A stretch of 18,310 nt of DNA from CAYSWF01 sp964562905 (GCA_964562905.1 CAZLVG010000017.1:1-18310); one strand, 5' to 3'. Counted from the first letter of the stretch, positions 5,683 to 14,433 are shown. The notes: generated by a model not told the origin, from the letters alone. Numbers and translations: made by a program.

Positions 5683-7154
5683 CATTCCGGCCGCAGTAAG
5701 GGAAAGGCCATGGTTTCTCTTACGCTGGGGGCGTCGGTCAGCACAGTCAGCAGCCTGTCTATGCCCAAGCCCCAGCCAGCTGCCGGGGGCAGGCCGTACT
5801 CCATGGCCCGCAGATAATCTTCGTCAGTTTCATTTTGCTCTTTGTCCCCGCGCTGACGGTCTTGCCAGGCGGCTTCAAAGCGCCGCCGCTGCTCCACGGG
5901 GTCATTTAGTTCCGTGTAAGCGTTAATCAGTTCCTTACCTCTCACTATTAGCTGGAATTTTTCCGCCACCGCGGGATTAGGCACGCTGCTTTTGGCCAGC
6001 GGCGCCATCTCCGAGGGGAAATCATAAACCATGGTGGGTTGTACAAGTTTGGGCCTGACCAACTTCTTAAATAGCTCATCAACCAGCTTGGGATAGACGC
6101 GAACTTCAGGAAACTCCAAGCCCTTGTTGGCAAGAATAGTAGCATAAACAGCCGGATCTTTTTCCGTGAGTACGTCAGTATCGATTTCTTGCCGCAGCAG
6201 ATCCCGGTACTTGGCTCGTTGCCAGAAAGGGGCGAAAGATATTACCTGGCCGTTTTTTGTTTTTACTTCTTCTTTGCCGGTGAGATCTTTTACCAGCGCG
6301 CTTATTATCTCTTCCGTCATCTCCATCAGGTCTTCGTAGTCGGCGTAAGCCCAATACAGCTCGCACATGGTGAATTCCGGATTGTGATCCCTGTCTATGC
6401 CTTCGTTGCGGAAATTGCGTCCGATTTCAAAGATTTTCTCAAAACCACCCACCAGCAGCCGTTTCAGGTAAAGCTCCGGCGCTATTCTCAAATAAAGGTC
6501 GGTGTCCAGCGCGTGATGATGCGTGACAAAAGGTACGGCCATGGCCCCGCCCGCCCGTGGTTGCAGTATAGGGGTTTCCACTTCCTGAAACCCTCTTGAT
6601 TTCAGTTTTCCTCGCAGCCAGTCCAGCAGGCGGGTGCGCAGCAGCAACAGACGCTTGGCCTCACTGTTCAGCAAAAGGTCTACTTCCCGCTGCCGGTAAC
6701 GCGTTTCTTTGTCCTTTAACCCCTGCCAGCTGCCTGGCAGCGCGCGGATGCTCTTGGCCAACATGTGCGCCTGCCGCACTTGTAAAGATTGGCTGCCTCC
6801 TTTGGTGACCACGGGTACGCCTGCGGCTTGGATGAAATCACCCGCGTCTAACCAGTCCAATCTCTTCCATGTCTCTTCCGGCACCGCGTCTTTGGCAATC
6901 TGCAATTGCACTGACCCGGAGGCGTCAACCAGGTCTACAAACACTACTCCGCCGTGGCGCCTCCATCCTGAAATACGTCCTGCTAGCACCACGGGCGCAG
7001 TCTCGTTTTTTATACGCTGAAAGTCGTTTAGAAACTCAATCGCGGTATGAGTGCGCCTGGCTTCGGCGGGATACGGCACGCGGCCCGCTTTGATCATGTC
7101 CTGGCGCTTGCGCAAGCGGACTTTTCTTATCTCCTCTAGCCTTTCTTCAGCCAT
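5682..7154 (-). CDS. lysS: Lysyl-tRNA synthetase, class II
   Basis: This enzyme attaches lysine to tRNA-Lys in the cytoplasm. The 490-aa protein has an N-terminal anticodon-binding OB fold (about 55-140). The class II core includes motif 2 RNFRNEGIDRDHNPEFTMCE (246-265) and motif 3 GWGLGIDRLLTVL (460-472), ending RETMAFPLLRPE, typical of LysRS. I chose the ATG at 7154 (MAEERLEEIRK). The frame extends upstream to a TTG at 7190, but the extra 12 residues are not LysRS-like. No Shine-Dalgarno is visible. The TGA stop is the last part of the dispersed repeat copy 2. serS lies 121 bp downstream in the same direction, so the two synthetases may share a transcript. Confidence 0.97.
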   Translation of the reverse strand: MAEERLEEIRKVRLRKRQDMIKAGRVPYPAEARRTHTAIEFLNDFQRIKNETAPVVLAGRISGWRRHGGVVFVDLVDASGSVQLQIAKDAVPEETWKRLDWLDAGDFIQAAGVPVVTKGGSQSLQVRQAHMLAKSIRALPGSWQGLKDKETRYRQREVDLLLNSEAKRLLLLRTRLLDWLRGKLKSRGFQEVETPILQPRAGGAMAVPFVTHHHALDTDLYLRIAPELYLKRLLVGGFEKIFEIGRNFRNEGIDRDHNPEFTMCELYWAYADYEDLMEMTEEIISALVKDLTGKEEVKTKNGQVISFAPFWQRAKYRDLLRQEIDTDVLTEKDPAVYATILANKGLEFPEVRVYPKLVDELFKKLVRPKLVQPTMVYDFPSEMAPLAKSSVPNPAVAEKFQLIVRGKELINAYTELNDPVEQRRRFEAAWQDRQRGDKEQNETDEDYLRAMEYGLPPAAGWGLGIDRLLTVLTDAPSVRETMAFPLLRPE

Positions 7155-7450
7155 GATTAAAAAGTTACTGTAAAATCGTGCTGGGGGCAAATGGCCGGCG
7201 TTGCAGGCGTCCGCCAGTATTTTTCCTTGGGCGGGGAGAGTGGCGCCATGTCTGCGCCGGCGGGCTCGCCATGACGCGCGGGTTTGGCTGGGACGACCCG
7301 CCCCGTGGCGGCGTAAAGCCGCGCGGCGGCCACGCCGCTTTACGCGAAGCTTTACGGGGGCTTGCCCTGTGGCGAAGCTTTACGGGGGCCGCTCAAAGCT
7401 AAACCACGGGTTTATGTTTTGGAGCTTCTCTGCCGGATCCGGATAAGGAT
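7155..7450. other. Non-coding GC-rich gap between greA and lysS
   Basis: No credible gene is present in these 296 bases. The short open frames have Arg/Gly/Ala-rich products from GC-rich repeats. Structure seen: complementary arms gcgtaaagc (7311-7319) and gctttacgc (7337-7345), a direct repeat at 7344-7389, a small perfect hairpin taaacc-acg-ggttta (7400-7414), and the 10-bp palindrome ccggatccgg (7433-7442). The lysS promoter should lie near 7155-7195, but I see no strong -35/-10. There is no T-run positioned as a terminator on the minus strand. Confidence 0.5.
7344..7389. repeat. Two-copy 18-bp direct repeat with 28-bp period
   Basis: gcgaagctttacgggggc occurs perfectly at 7344-7361 and again at 7372-7389, with a 10-bp spacer. 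The start of the first copy overlaps gctttacgc (7337-7345), which pairs with gcgtaaagc at 7311-7319, so the unit is linked to a stem-loop. This looks like recent local duplication in a non-coding spacer, or part of a genome-wide intergenic repeat family. Confidence 0.75.
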
Positions 7451-7906
7451 TTATTTAACCTCAATAATTGTGCACTCCTTGTTGCCGGCCGGTGTGGGTA
7501 TGGTTACTGTTTCATTCGTAGTTTTGCCTAACAGAGCCTGTCCCACCGGAGACTCGTTGCTTATTTTGTGTTGTAAGGGGTTAGACTCGTTGGAACCCAC
7601 GATGCGGTAGATAATCTCTTTACCATCATACTTCAGCCGTACGGTGTTGCCCACGCTTACTTTGTCGGTCGGCGCCCAAGTTACCACTTGGGCATTTTTG
7701 ATAGAGGACTCGATTTTGGCAATCTGCTCCTCTATGCGCCGCTGCTCTTCCTTAGCGTTTACGTATTCGGCGTTCTCTGACAGGTCGCCTTGCTCCTTAG
7801 CCGTGTGGATGGCTTCCGCGATCTCGCGGCGCCGCACCGTCTTGAGCTCGTTTAGCTTTTCTTTAAGTTCGACCAACCCTTCTCTGGTAAGGTAAGTGGT
7901 TTTCAT
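7451..7906 (-). CDS. greA: Transcription elongation factor GreA
   Basis: GreA enters the RNA polymerase secondary channel and stimulates cleavage of backtracked transcripts. The 151-aa length is close to the usual 158. The N-terminal coiled coil (about 1-75) carries the acidic tip QGDLSENAEY with D41 and E44, the residues that position the catalytic metal. The C-terminal globular domain (about 80-151) has the family blocks VSVGNTVRLKYDGKE and SNESPVGQALLGKTTNETV. The ATG at 7906 is the natural start, and no Shine-Dalgarno is seen. It is 107 bp downstream of mrdA and has its own likely promoter (7942-7970), so it may be transcribed apart from the long operon. Confidence 0.96.
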   Translation of the reverse strand: MKTTYLTREGLVELKEKLNELKTVRRREIAEAIHTAKEQGDLSENAEYVNAKEEQRRIEEQIAKIESSIKNAQVVTWAPTDKVSVGNTVRLKYDGKEIIYRIVGSNESNPLQHKISNESPVGQALLGKTTNETVTIPTPAGNKECTIIEVK

Positions 7907-7941
7907 GCGTATTTTGTTAATTTGTAAATTTATGGAAAATA

Positions 7942-7970
7942 AGTGTATACAGGCGCCACTCCCAGGTCAA
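7942..7970 (-). promoter_or_regulatory. Candidate sigma70 promoter for greA
   Basis: On the minus strand TTGACC (7965-7970, 5 of 6 to consensus) is followed after 17 bp by TACACT (7942-7947, 4 of 6). A start near 7935 would give a leader of about 30 nt before the greA ATG at 7906. The region is AT-rich and non-coding. Motif-based only. Confidence 0.45.
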
Positions 7971-8013
7971 GAGATTTTTATTAGCAATTTGTCATTTTTT
8001 TTTGACACATTAG

Positions 8014-9834
8014 TTAGTGCCGGTTGTCGGCCCACCACCGCCAAATTTCTTCCGCCACGGGCACGGCGTGGGAGTCTCCTTCCCCACCTTTTTCTAGCAG
8101 GACGGTGATGACCAGTTCCGGCTGCTGGTAGGGTCCGAAACTGGTAAACCAGGCGTGCGTTTCCGCCTCATTGCCCGTCTGCGCGGTGCCTGTCTTACCG
8201 GCTAGGTCTATCGGCAGATTTTTTAAACTGCGGGCCGATCCCTCCAGTACAGCCGCGCGCATACCCTCGCGCACCATAGCCAGGTGCTGCGCCTGGATGG
8301 GCAGGCGCTGGCCATGAGGCTGGCTTTGGTCTTGCAGCAGTCGGGGCTCAAACACGACCCCGCCGTTAGTTATAGCGGCGGTAGCCGTGGCCACCTGTAA
8401 TGGCGTTACCAGCACGTAGCCTTGGCCGATAGCCAGGTGGTAAGTGTCGCCTATATACCAGCGCTCTCCTTTGTTTTTTTCTTTCCACGGCGGAACGGGA
8501 ATAAGGCCCGTTGCCTCTCCCGGCAGATCAATGCCGGTTTTTTCCCCCCAGGAAAACTGCTTCAGCCAGTCCACTGTCTTATCCGCTCCCATGCCTGCCC
8601 TTGTTTCATCTCCGCCTGTCAGCAGGTAGAAAAAGGTGTTGACAGATTCGGCTATGGCTTTTTTTACATCCGTCGGCCCATGCCCGCCGGTTTTCCAGTC
8701 AGGAAAAAACCACTGGCCCCTCTTTATCCCGCCGGTGGATAAGAACGTTGTTTGAGGGCTAATGGCGCCTTCTTGTAAGCCGGCTGCCGCCAATAACGGC
8801 TTGATGATAGATCCTGGCGGATAGGTGCCGCTGACAGCTCGATTGAACAAGGGGCTGGTTTCCTGCCGCAGGTAGCTGTTGGCGCTGGCTCGCTGCGGCG
8901 GTTGCGAGAAAACGTTAGCGTCAAAAGCGGGATAGCTGACCAGCGCTCTCACCTTTCCCGACCCGGGCTCTAGCGCGACCACGGCGGCGGCCAAAGGCTT
9001 ATCGGCCCGGGGCCGGCCGGAGTTCTTATCCAACTCTACTAGCAGTTGGTAGATAAAGCGCTGCAGCTCTCCATCAACAGTCAGGTGCAAGTCATCGCCA
9101 GCCTGGGGCGGATCCACCTTCACTTTCCGGCGCGGCTGTCCCGACGCGTCCACTTCCGTATAGGAAGCGCCGTGGCGGCCACGCAGTTTAGCGTCATATT
9201 GTTTCTCTATACCTGACTTGCCGGTGAAATCATTTAACAAAAGCTCGCTTCGGCTGGCTACCTCCTCTTCACTGGCCAGGCCGGTATAGCCCAACAGGTG
9301 CGATAGGGGTTTCGGATAGAGATAATTACGTACTGATGACGACCTTAGCATTACGCCCCCGGGCAGCTGGTTAAGTATGCTTTTGACGGTGATAACTTGG
9401 TCGTGCTCCAGGGCCGGAGCCAGCATCGTTACCCGCTGGTGGTCGCGGGCGGCAGTAAGCGCGCCCCGCAACTGCTTCGAAGTAATGCCGGCGGCGCCGG
9501 GCAGCAGATCAAACAGCGGCGCCTCATTTTCTTTGCTGGGCAGCAGTACCGGGTCCAATACCAGATCGGTGCTGGCTACGTTATCCAGGAGCTGCTCTCC
9601 CCGGCTGTCATATATAATTCCCCGGGGCGCGGGCAGGGGCAGTACCGCCACCCTGTTTTCCTCCGCCTCCACCTGCCAGTGACGGCCTTGTACTATTTGC
9701 AGCTGGAAACTGCGGGCGACGATCAGCCCCATGACAACTACCAGCAGCCATGACAAAAAGCCAAACCGCCGTCGGCGTGGCCGAGGCGCCGGGACGGTGC
9801 TTTTTACTACAGTTTCCCCCTCCGAATCTACCAT
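8014..9834 (-). CDS. mrdA: Penicillin-binding protein 2 (elongasome transpeptidase)
   Basis: PBP2 cross-links peptidoglycan during side-wall growth, working with RodA and the MreBCD complex. The 606-aa protein has a short Arg-rich cytoplasmic tail, one membrane anchor (about 27-40), the dimerisation domain starting at APRGIIYDSRGEQLL (69-83), and a C-terminal transpeptidase domain. All three catalytic motifs are present: S342-I-I-K345 with the nucleophilic serine, S397-V-N399, and K547-T-G549. It starts inside the last codons of mreD (7-bp overlap) and is the last gene of the mre run. No rodA follows. The order mreB-mreC-mreD-mrdA is the classic rod-shape cluster. beta-Lactams targeting PBP2 would be expected to bind it. 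Confidence 0.96.
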   Translation of the reverse strand: MVDSEGETVVKSTVPAPRPRRRRFGFLSWLLVVVMGLIVARSFQLQIVQGRHWQVEAEENRVAVLPLPAPRGIIYDSRGEQLLDNVASTDLVLDPVLLPSKENEAPLFDLLPGAAGITSKQLRGALTAARDHQRVTMLAPALEHDQVITVKSILNQLPGGVMLRSSSVRNYLYPKPLSHLLGYTGLASEEEVASRSELLLNDFTGKSGIEKQYDAKLRGRHGASYTEVDASGQPRRKVKVDPPQAGDDLHLTVDGELQRFIYQLLVELDKNSGRPRADKPLAAAVVALEPGSGKVRALVSYPAFDANVFSQPPQRASANSYLRQETSPLFNRAVSGTYPPGSIIKPLLAAAGLQEGAISPQTTFLSTGGIKRGQWFFPDWKTGGHGPTDVKKAIAESVNTFFYLLTGGDETRAGMGADKTVDWLKQFSWGEKTGIDLPGEATGLIPVPPWKEKNKGERWYIGDTYHLAIGQGYVLVTPLQVATATAAITNGGVVFEPRLLQDQSQPHGQRLPIQAQHLAMVREGMRAAVLEGSARSLKNLPIDLAGKTGTAQTGNEAETHAWFTSFGPYQQPELVITVLLEKGGEGDSHAVPVAEEIWRWWADNRH

Positions 9835-10304
9835 GACTTGTTATGGTAGACCAGGATGGCGGCTGTGTAAACAATCATGGAGTTTACGCCGACCGTAGCT
9901 GCCGCTTCCGTCCACGGCACCGAGGCGGCTTGCCGCAGGCCGGTCAGAAACTGTCCGGAGAGGCTTAGAGTAGCGGCGGTGAAGGGCAAGAACAGCGCCA
10001 ACAGCTGGGCCGCCGCCGCGGCTGTGACTAGCAACAGAAAAGTGATGGACAAATCCACTTCAATGTTTCCGCTAGCCTTTTTAATCAGCCAAGGAACAAG
10101 CACGAAGACAGCGGCTGCGCCTAATGGTAAAACAGAAAAAAGTTCCGCCGCCGCCGCCGCGGGCAGCAGGTAACGGCCGGGCCGGTCTATAGTATGAACC
10201 AAGACGCCCGTCAACAGCAGCCCCGGCGCCGCCCACTTTAAGCTGCCCAAGGCAAAACTGGCCATGGCCAGGACAGCAACATATATTATCTCTTTGCTGT
10301 TCAC
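9828..10304 (-). CDS. mreD: Rod-shape protein MreD (probable)
   Basis: A 158-aa, very hydrophobic protein with about five to six membrane segments and almost no soluble part, as expected for MreD. Sequence conservation in MreD is low, so the call rests mainly on topology, size and position between mreC and mrdA. It starts with GTG at 10304, overlapping the mreC stop by 4 bp (GTGA). It ends 7 bp inside mrdA, which implies translational coupling. MreD is an inner-membrane component of the elongasome that works with MreC and PBP2. The protein is Ala/Leu-rich, including a run of five alanines near residue 50. Confidence 0.8.
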   Translation of the reverse strand: MNSKEIIYVAVLAMASFALGSLKWAAPGLLLTGVLVHTIDRPGRYLLPAAAAAELFSVLPLGAAAVFVLVPWLIKKASGNIEVDLSITFLLLVTAAAAAQLLALFLPFTAATLSLSGQFLTGLRQAASVPWTEAAATVGVNSMIVYTAAILVYHNKSW

Positions 10305-11059
10305 CGCACCGTTAGTATGGTTACGGCGTCAAGCCGGCTGGCATCGTAAGGCACCCGTAGCCTGGCCTGGTAGTACGGTTCATGCGGCTCGTCTGCTAGT
10401 ATTGTTTCAATACTGCCGATTACTAGACCAGCCGGCACCGTTTGTCCTTGTTGGATGGTTACTACTTCCTGTCCTTCTTTTATAGGTATATCTCGGGGAA
10501 GGTTGACCAATTCAACGCCGGTGTATGTTCTTCCCTGGACCAGCGCCCGGCCGATCAGGCCTTCGTCCATCACTTCGGCCGGCAAACTGGTACTGGGATG
10601 ATACAGCAGCTGCAAGACCGATGTTCTTTCGTGCAATTCCGTGATGAATCCAACCAGTACCGATCCCCTGATAACGGCCGGTGCGCCCAGGTTAACGCCG
10701 TCCCGCGCTCCGCGGTTCAGAAGGTAGTGGGTTTGCCAGGCATCCAGCGGCCGGGCTGATACGTGAGCCTTAAGGTGATGAAAATCAGACACGGAGGGAG
10801 TGGCCAGCTGTCTTTTAAGCCGTCGGTAGTCCTCCTGCTGGGCTTTCAAGCGCGTGTTTTCCGCGGTCAGGCGCGCCAGTTGCTCCGACACATTGTTCGG
10901 CACAGCCAGAGGACCCACCTTAAACCAGTCGGCCAGGGTGGCCGTCCATACTCGCCAGAGCTGTCCGCGGACGGCGTGCAGCAGGGGGGTTTGTAACAGT
11001 AGTCCGGCCGCCACTAATGCCGCCAGCAGTGACAAGGCGTACTTGCTTCGCCGGGTCAT
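10301..11059 (-). CDS. mreC: Rod-shape-determining protein MreC
   Basis: A 252-aa bitopic protein with a short basic N-terminus, one membrane helix (about 7-27), a coiled coil (about 56-88, NVSEQLARLTAENTRLKAQQ) that mediates dimerisation, and the two-barrel MreC domain (about 95-250). The block LNRGARDGVNLGAPAVIRG matches the family pattern of an Asn/Lys-Gly turn followed by DGV..G. MreC connects the cytoplasmic MreB filament to PBP2 outside the membrane and promotes PBP2 activation. Its start overlaps the mreB stop by 1 bp (TAATG) and its stop overlaps mreD by 4 bp. It is slightly shorter than many homologues (about 270-370 aa). Confidence 0.93.
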   Translation of the reverse strand: MTRRSKYALSLLAALVAAGLLLQTPLLHAVRGQLWRVWTATLADWFKVGPLAVPNNVSEQLARLTAENTRLKAQQEDYRRLKRQLATPSVSDFHHLKAHVSARPLDAWQTHYLLNRGARDGVNLGAPAVIRGSVLVGFITELHERTSVLQLLYHPSTSLPAEVMDEGLIGRALVQGRTYTGVELVNLPRDIPIKEGQEVVTIQQGQTVPAGLVIGSIETILADEPHEPYYQARLRVPYDASRLDAVTILTVR

Positions 11060-12117
11060 TACTTAAACCGTCTGTCGTGGACACTGGGCAGCAGCATCTC
11101 GGCCACCGCTTCTAGGTCTTCCAGAACAATGCCGGTACCCCGCACCACCGCCGTTAGCGGGTCGTCCGCCATCCATGTTTTAATTCCCGTGGAGTCCTTT
11201 ATTATCCGGTCCATTCCCCTGATAAGGCTTCCCCCGCCGGCCAGCATAATGCCTTGTTCAATGATGTCGGAAATAAGCTCCGGCGGAGTTTCTTCCACCG
11301 TGTTTTTCACGTTTTCCACTATCGTATTGATGGAGCGGGCCAGGGTTTGCCTTACCTGCGTATCGCTAATCATAACTTCCTTGGGCAGACCTGTTACCAA
11401 GTCCCTTCCTCTAAGAGGTGTTTCCAGGGGCTGGGCCAGCTCGCCGGCTGAACCAACGCGTATTTTGATTTCTTCTGCCGTTCGCTCCCCCACGGCCATG
11501 TTAAAGCTGTCGCGGGCGTATCGTACTATATTGTTGTTCATCTCGTCCCCGGCTATCCGCAAAGTTTTATTAGCCACTATGCCTCCCAGTGAGATAACGG
11601 CTATTTCCGTCGTACCCCCGCCAATATCCACGATCATGTTACCGGTTGCTTCGTGCACCGGCATGCGCATGCCAATGGCGGCGGCCATGGCTTCTTCTAT
11701 CAGAAATACGTTGCGGGCGCCGGCCCGCAGGCTGGCCTCTTCCACCGCGCGACGCTCCACCTCGGTGACTGAAGAGGGAATACCTATAACAATACGGGGA
11801 CGGGGCAGCAGATAAAAACCTTCTTGATGTACTTTTTGGATGAAATAACGCAGCATTTGTTCTGTTACTTCAAAATCGGAGATGACGCCGTCCTTCAGCG
11901 GGCGTACGGCCACTATGTGAGCCGGCGTTTTACCTACCATGCGCTGCGCCCCTTTGCCTATAGCCAGCACGTCGTTCGTTTTTTTGTTCAGGGCCACCAC
12001 GGAAGGCTCGTTGATGACTATCCCGCGTCCCCGGACGTACACCAGCGTGTTGGCGGTCCCCAAATCTATGCCGATATCCTGGGAAAAAGCCCCGAACAGC
12101 TTGTCAGTCAGCTTCAT
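11059..12117 (-). CDS. mreB: Actin-like rod-shape protein MreB
   Basis: MreB is a bacterial actin that forms membrane-bound filaments and directs lateral wall synthesis. The 352-aa protein has phosphate-1 motif IGIDLGTANT (15-24), the SSVTEVERRAVEEA stretch (115-128), phosphate-2 motif DIGGGTTE (164-171) and adenosine motif AGGGSLIRG (293-301). The first residues, MKLTDKLFGAFSQ, could form the amphipathic membrane-binding region. The ATG at 12117 overlaps the proS stop by 4 bp (ATGA), so mreB is translationally coupled to a tRNA synthetase gene. Length and motifs are fully canonical. Confidence 0.97.
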   Translation of the reverse strand: MKLTDKLFGAFSQDIGIDLGTANTLVYVRGRGIVINEPSVVALNKKTNDVLAIGKGAQRMVGKTPAHIVAVRPLKDGVISDFEVTEQMLRYFIQKVHQEGFYLLPRPRIVIGIPSSVTEVERRAVEEASLRAGARNVFLIEEAMAAAIGMRMPVHEATGNMIVDIGGGTTEIAVISLGGIVANKTLRIAGDEMNNNIVRYARDSFNMAVGERTAEEIKIRVGSAGELAQPLETPLRGRDLVTGLPKEVMISDTQVRQTLARSINTIVENVKNTVEETPPELISDIIEQGIMLAGGGSLIRGMDRIIKDSTGIKTWMADDPLTAVVRGTGIVLEDLEAVAEMLLPSVHDRRFK

Positions 12118-13346
12118 GATCGCAAGTATTTTTCCAGCGTTATCACTTGGGCTTCGCTGGCGCCGCGGCTTTTGACTTCTACCGCCGAGCCAGTTTTTAG
12201 CGACACTACCAGCCGTTGCGGTATGCCTATTAGGTCGGCTTGAGCCAGTTTTTCCCCCGCCGACACCTCGTCTCTGTCATCGTATAAAACGTCTCTGCCG
12301 GCTGCGGTCAGCTTGCCGTACACTTCTTCCGCCCGGCGTTTTACCTCCGCGTTTTCACTGTTGAGGGCTGTTAGGTGTACGGCATAAGGAGCAGCCGCGG
12401 CTGGCCAGACAATGCCGCGGTCATCGTGGAATTTTTCCACCAGCACTCCCATTACCCGGGTGGTGCCCAGGCCGTAAGAGCCCATATACACCGGCACGCT
12501 GCGGCCCGCGCTGTCAGTCAGGTAGTAGTCAAAAGCCTGGGAGTATTTTGTTCCCAGCGGGAAAATGTTGCCTACCTCCGCCGCCCGGTAGGGCTTATAC
12601 TTATCTCTCACCTCTGTCGGCGCCACTTCATCGTTATAGTGCGTGTCGTTTTCCTCGTCGTAATACACCTTGTCCTCGCCCGTCTCACAAGCCGTGTCAA
12701 ATTCATGCGTGTACTGTTCAGTGAACGTGCCGCCGCCCGCCAGTACTAGATGAGTGTCGCTGCCCAGGCCCAGGCGGTCAAAGACCAGACGGTATGCCCG
12801 TTTTACCCGTTCGTAGAAGTCCCGGAAATCATTTTCGTCGGCGTGGAAGCTGTACATGTCCTTCATTCTGAACTCCCTGCCTCTCATCAGGCCCGATTTG
12901 GGCCGCGGCTCATTGCGGAATTTGGTCTGTATTTGGTAGACGGCGCAAGGCAGGTCCGCGCGTCCGGGGCGCAGCCGCTTTACTATAGGCGTGATGATCT
13001 CTTCGTGCGTGGAGTTGAGCACGTAACTGGCGTCGTTTATCTCCCGAGACAGTTCATTGCCTCCCCTGGCCTCAAACAGTATGTCCAGGCTGTCCAAGCG
13101 CTCTGTCTGCCGCCACAGGGCCCGGGGCGCCAGGGACGGCATCAGCATTTCTGCCCCCAGTTTGTCCATTTCTTCGCGGACGATGTTTTCAATACTGGTC
13201 AGGACTTTCAATCCCAACGGCAGCATGGTATACACTCCGGCCATGGTCTGATGCACGAAGCCGGCTTTTTGCAGCAGGGTCGCGTTTACGGAATCATACT
13301 GTTTAGCTTCCTTGGCGGTTGACAATAGCAGCTTGGAAAGTCTCAT
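12114..13346 (-). CDS. proS: Prolyl-tRNA synthetase, compact form without INS editing domain
   Basis: Charges tRNA-Pro with proline. The start MRLSKLLLSTAKEA and the class II core are bacterial-type, with motif 2 TKFRNEPRPKSGLMRGREFR (141-160), motif 3 GSYGLGTTR (289-297) and a C-terminal anticodon-binding domain (about 320-410). The protein has only 410 residues against about 570 in E. coli. The missing part is the INS domain between motifs 2 and 3: only about 25-30 residues link HEFDTACETGEDKVYY to AAEVGNIFPLGTKYS. INS removes mischarged Ala-tRNA-Pro, so cis-editing should be absent. The frame extends 9 codons upstream to a TTG at 13373 that overlaps rseP, but I prefer the ATG at 13346 because the protein then begins exactly as known ProRS does. 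It leaves 10 nt after the rseP stop. Confidence 0.95.
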   Translation of the reverse strand: MRLSKLLLSTAKEAKQYDSVNATLLQKAGFVHQTMAGVYTMLPLGLKVLTSIENIVREEMDKLGAEMLMPSLAPRALWRQTERLDSLDILFEARGGNELSREINDASYVLNSTHEEIITPIVKRLRPGRADLPCAVYQIQTKFRNEPRPKSGLMRGREFRMKDMYSFHADENDFRDFYERVKRAYRLVFDRLGLGSDTHLVLAGGGTFTEQYTHEFDTACETGEDKVYYDEENDTHYNDEVAPTEVRDKYKPYRAAEVGNIFPLGTKYSQAFDYYLTDSAGRSVPVYMGSYGLGTTRVMGVLVEKFHDDRGIVWPAAAAPYAVHLTALNSENAEVKRRAEEVYGKLTAAGRDVLYDDRDEVSAGEKLAQADLIGIPQRLVVSLKTGSAVEVKSRGASEAQVITLEKYLRS

Positions 13347-13356
13347 AAAAGCTGGC

Positions 13357-14433
13357 TTAGAAGAATCGATCAATGTCTTTAAAAGTAATAAGTATCATCA
13401 GCAATATCAGCAGCGCAAAACCGGTCAGGTGAGTCAAGTGCTCCACTTTAGCCGGCATCCGCCGTCCTATCACGCCCTCCAGAGCCGTGAACAGCACTCT
13501 TCCTCCGTCCAAAGCGGGAAAGGGCAGTATGTTTATCAGAGCCAGATTAAGGCTGATAAGGGCCGCGAACTCCAGTACGTAACTTAAGCCTAAGCTAGTT
13601 ACCTCGTTGGTGTAAACGGCTATTCCCACCGGTCCCGTTAAGACATCGCCAGCCGTTCCTTGACTGGCCAGACGCCGCAGCAGCTGCCACAACTGCTCCA
13701 TAATAGCCGCTAGCATTTGCCCCGTGCGGGCCACTCCCGCTACCGGTGTTTTCCACCAGGCCGTTTTCTCCAGTCCTGTTTCCCGCAGCAATATCCCCAA
13801 CGCTCCTTCTTCCGGCGGAGGGTCTCGGCGCGGGACGGCGGTAATGGTCTGGTGCACTCCCCGCCTTTCTACTTCCAGCGACACGGACTGGCTGGCCTGG
13901 CGCGCTACGACGTCCTGGATCTGCTTGATGTCAGGATCGCGTGTCCCGTTAATAGCCACCACCCGGTCCAGGGGCTCTATTCCGGCTCGGGCGGCCGGCG
14001 AGTCCGGCACCACGCGGATAATAAATGACTTTATGTCCCTCACTCCGTCCCTGTTTTGGTCCGTGACCGCTACCGGCCTGCCTACGCCCGCCTGAATACT
14101 CAACAGTACGGCGGCCAGTACCACGTTCATCAGTACGCCGGCCGACAGGATGAGTATCCGCCAGGGAATGGATTTATTAGCGAAGTTGGTGGGCGAGTCG
14201 CTGGGGTCGTTCATGTCCTCTCCTTTAATCTTCACGTAACCGCCGATAGGAAGCAGGTTGAGTGAAAAACGCGTACCGCCGCGCACCCAGGAGAACAGGC
14301 GCGGAGGAAAACCAAAGGCGAATTCTTCCACGCTGCAGCCCGCCTTTTTAGCCGCTACCAAGTGTCCTAGCTCGTGCGCTAAAATAAGCACCAGTAACAG
14401 CGCCGTAAACACCACGACAGTCAGCCAAATCAT
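13357..14433 (-). CDS. rseP: Site-2 protease RseP/RasP family
   Basis: A 358-aa intramembrane zinc metalloprotease that cleaves transmembrane segments of anti-sigma factors or leftover signal peptides. The first helix holds HELGH (H20, E21, H24). The second metal-site motif NILPFPALDGGR is at 301-312 with D309. Between them lies one PDZ domain (about 137-200, with VVPDSPAARAGIEPLDRVVAINGT, given in part). E. coli RseP has two PDZ domains, while Gram-positive RasP-type enzymes have one, so this is the single-PDZ form. The ATG at 14433 fits the helix start. It lies 49 bp after frr and 10 nt before proS. Confidence 0.95.
   Translation of the reverse strand: MIWLTVVVFTALLLVLILAHELGHLVAAKKAGCSVEEFAFGFPPRLFSWVRGGTRFSLNLLPIGGYVKIKGEDMNDPSDSPTNFANKSIPWRILILSAGVLMNVVLAAVLLSIQAGVGRPVAVTDQNRDGVRDIKSFIIRVVPDSPAARAGIEPLDRVVAINGTRDPDIKQIQDVVARQASQSVSLEVERRGVHQTITAVPRRDPPPEEGALGILLRETGLEKTAWWKTPVAGVARTGQMLAAIMEQLWQLLRRLASQGTAGDVLTGPVGIAVYTNEVTSLGLSYVLEFAALISLNLALINILPFPALDGGRVLFTALEGVIGRRMPAKVEHLTHLTGFALLILLMILITFKDIDRFF

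Noticed and set aside
7991..8008. tgtca-T8-tgaca between mrdA and greA as a terminator
   Set aside because: Arms are only 5 bp and the loop is the T-run itself. On the minus strand it reads as A's, so it lacks a terminator's U-tail.
11129..11815. Plus-strand open frame of 228 codons inside mreB
   Set aside because: It is fully opposite a canonical MreB with all ATP-binding motifs. The Ser/Ile/Arg-rich product is typical of an antisense shadow.
12750..13322. Plus-strand open frame of 190 codons inside proS
   Set aside because: Antisense shadow of a clear ProRS; no motif or ribosome binding site supports it.
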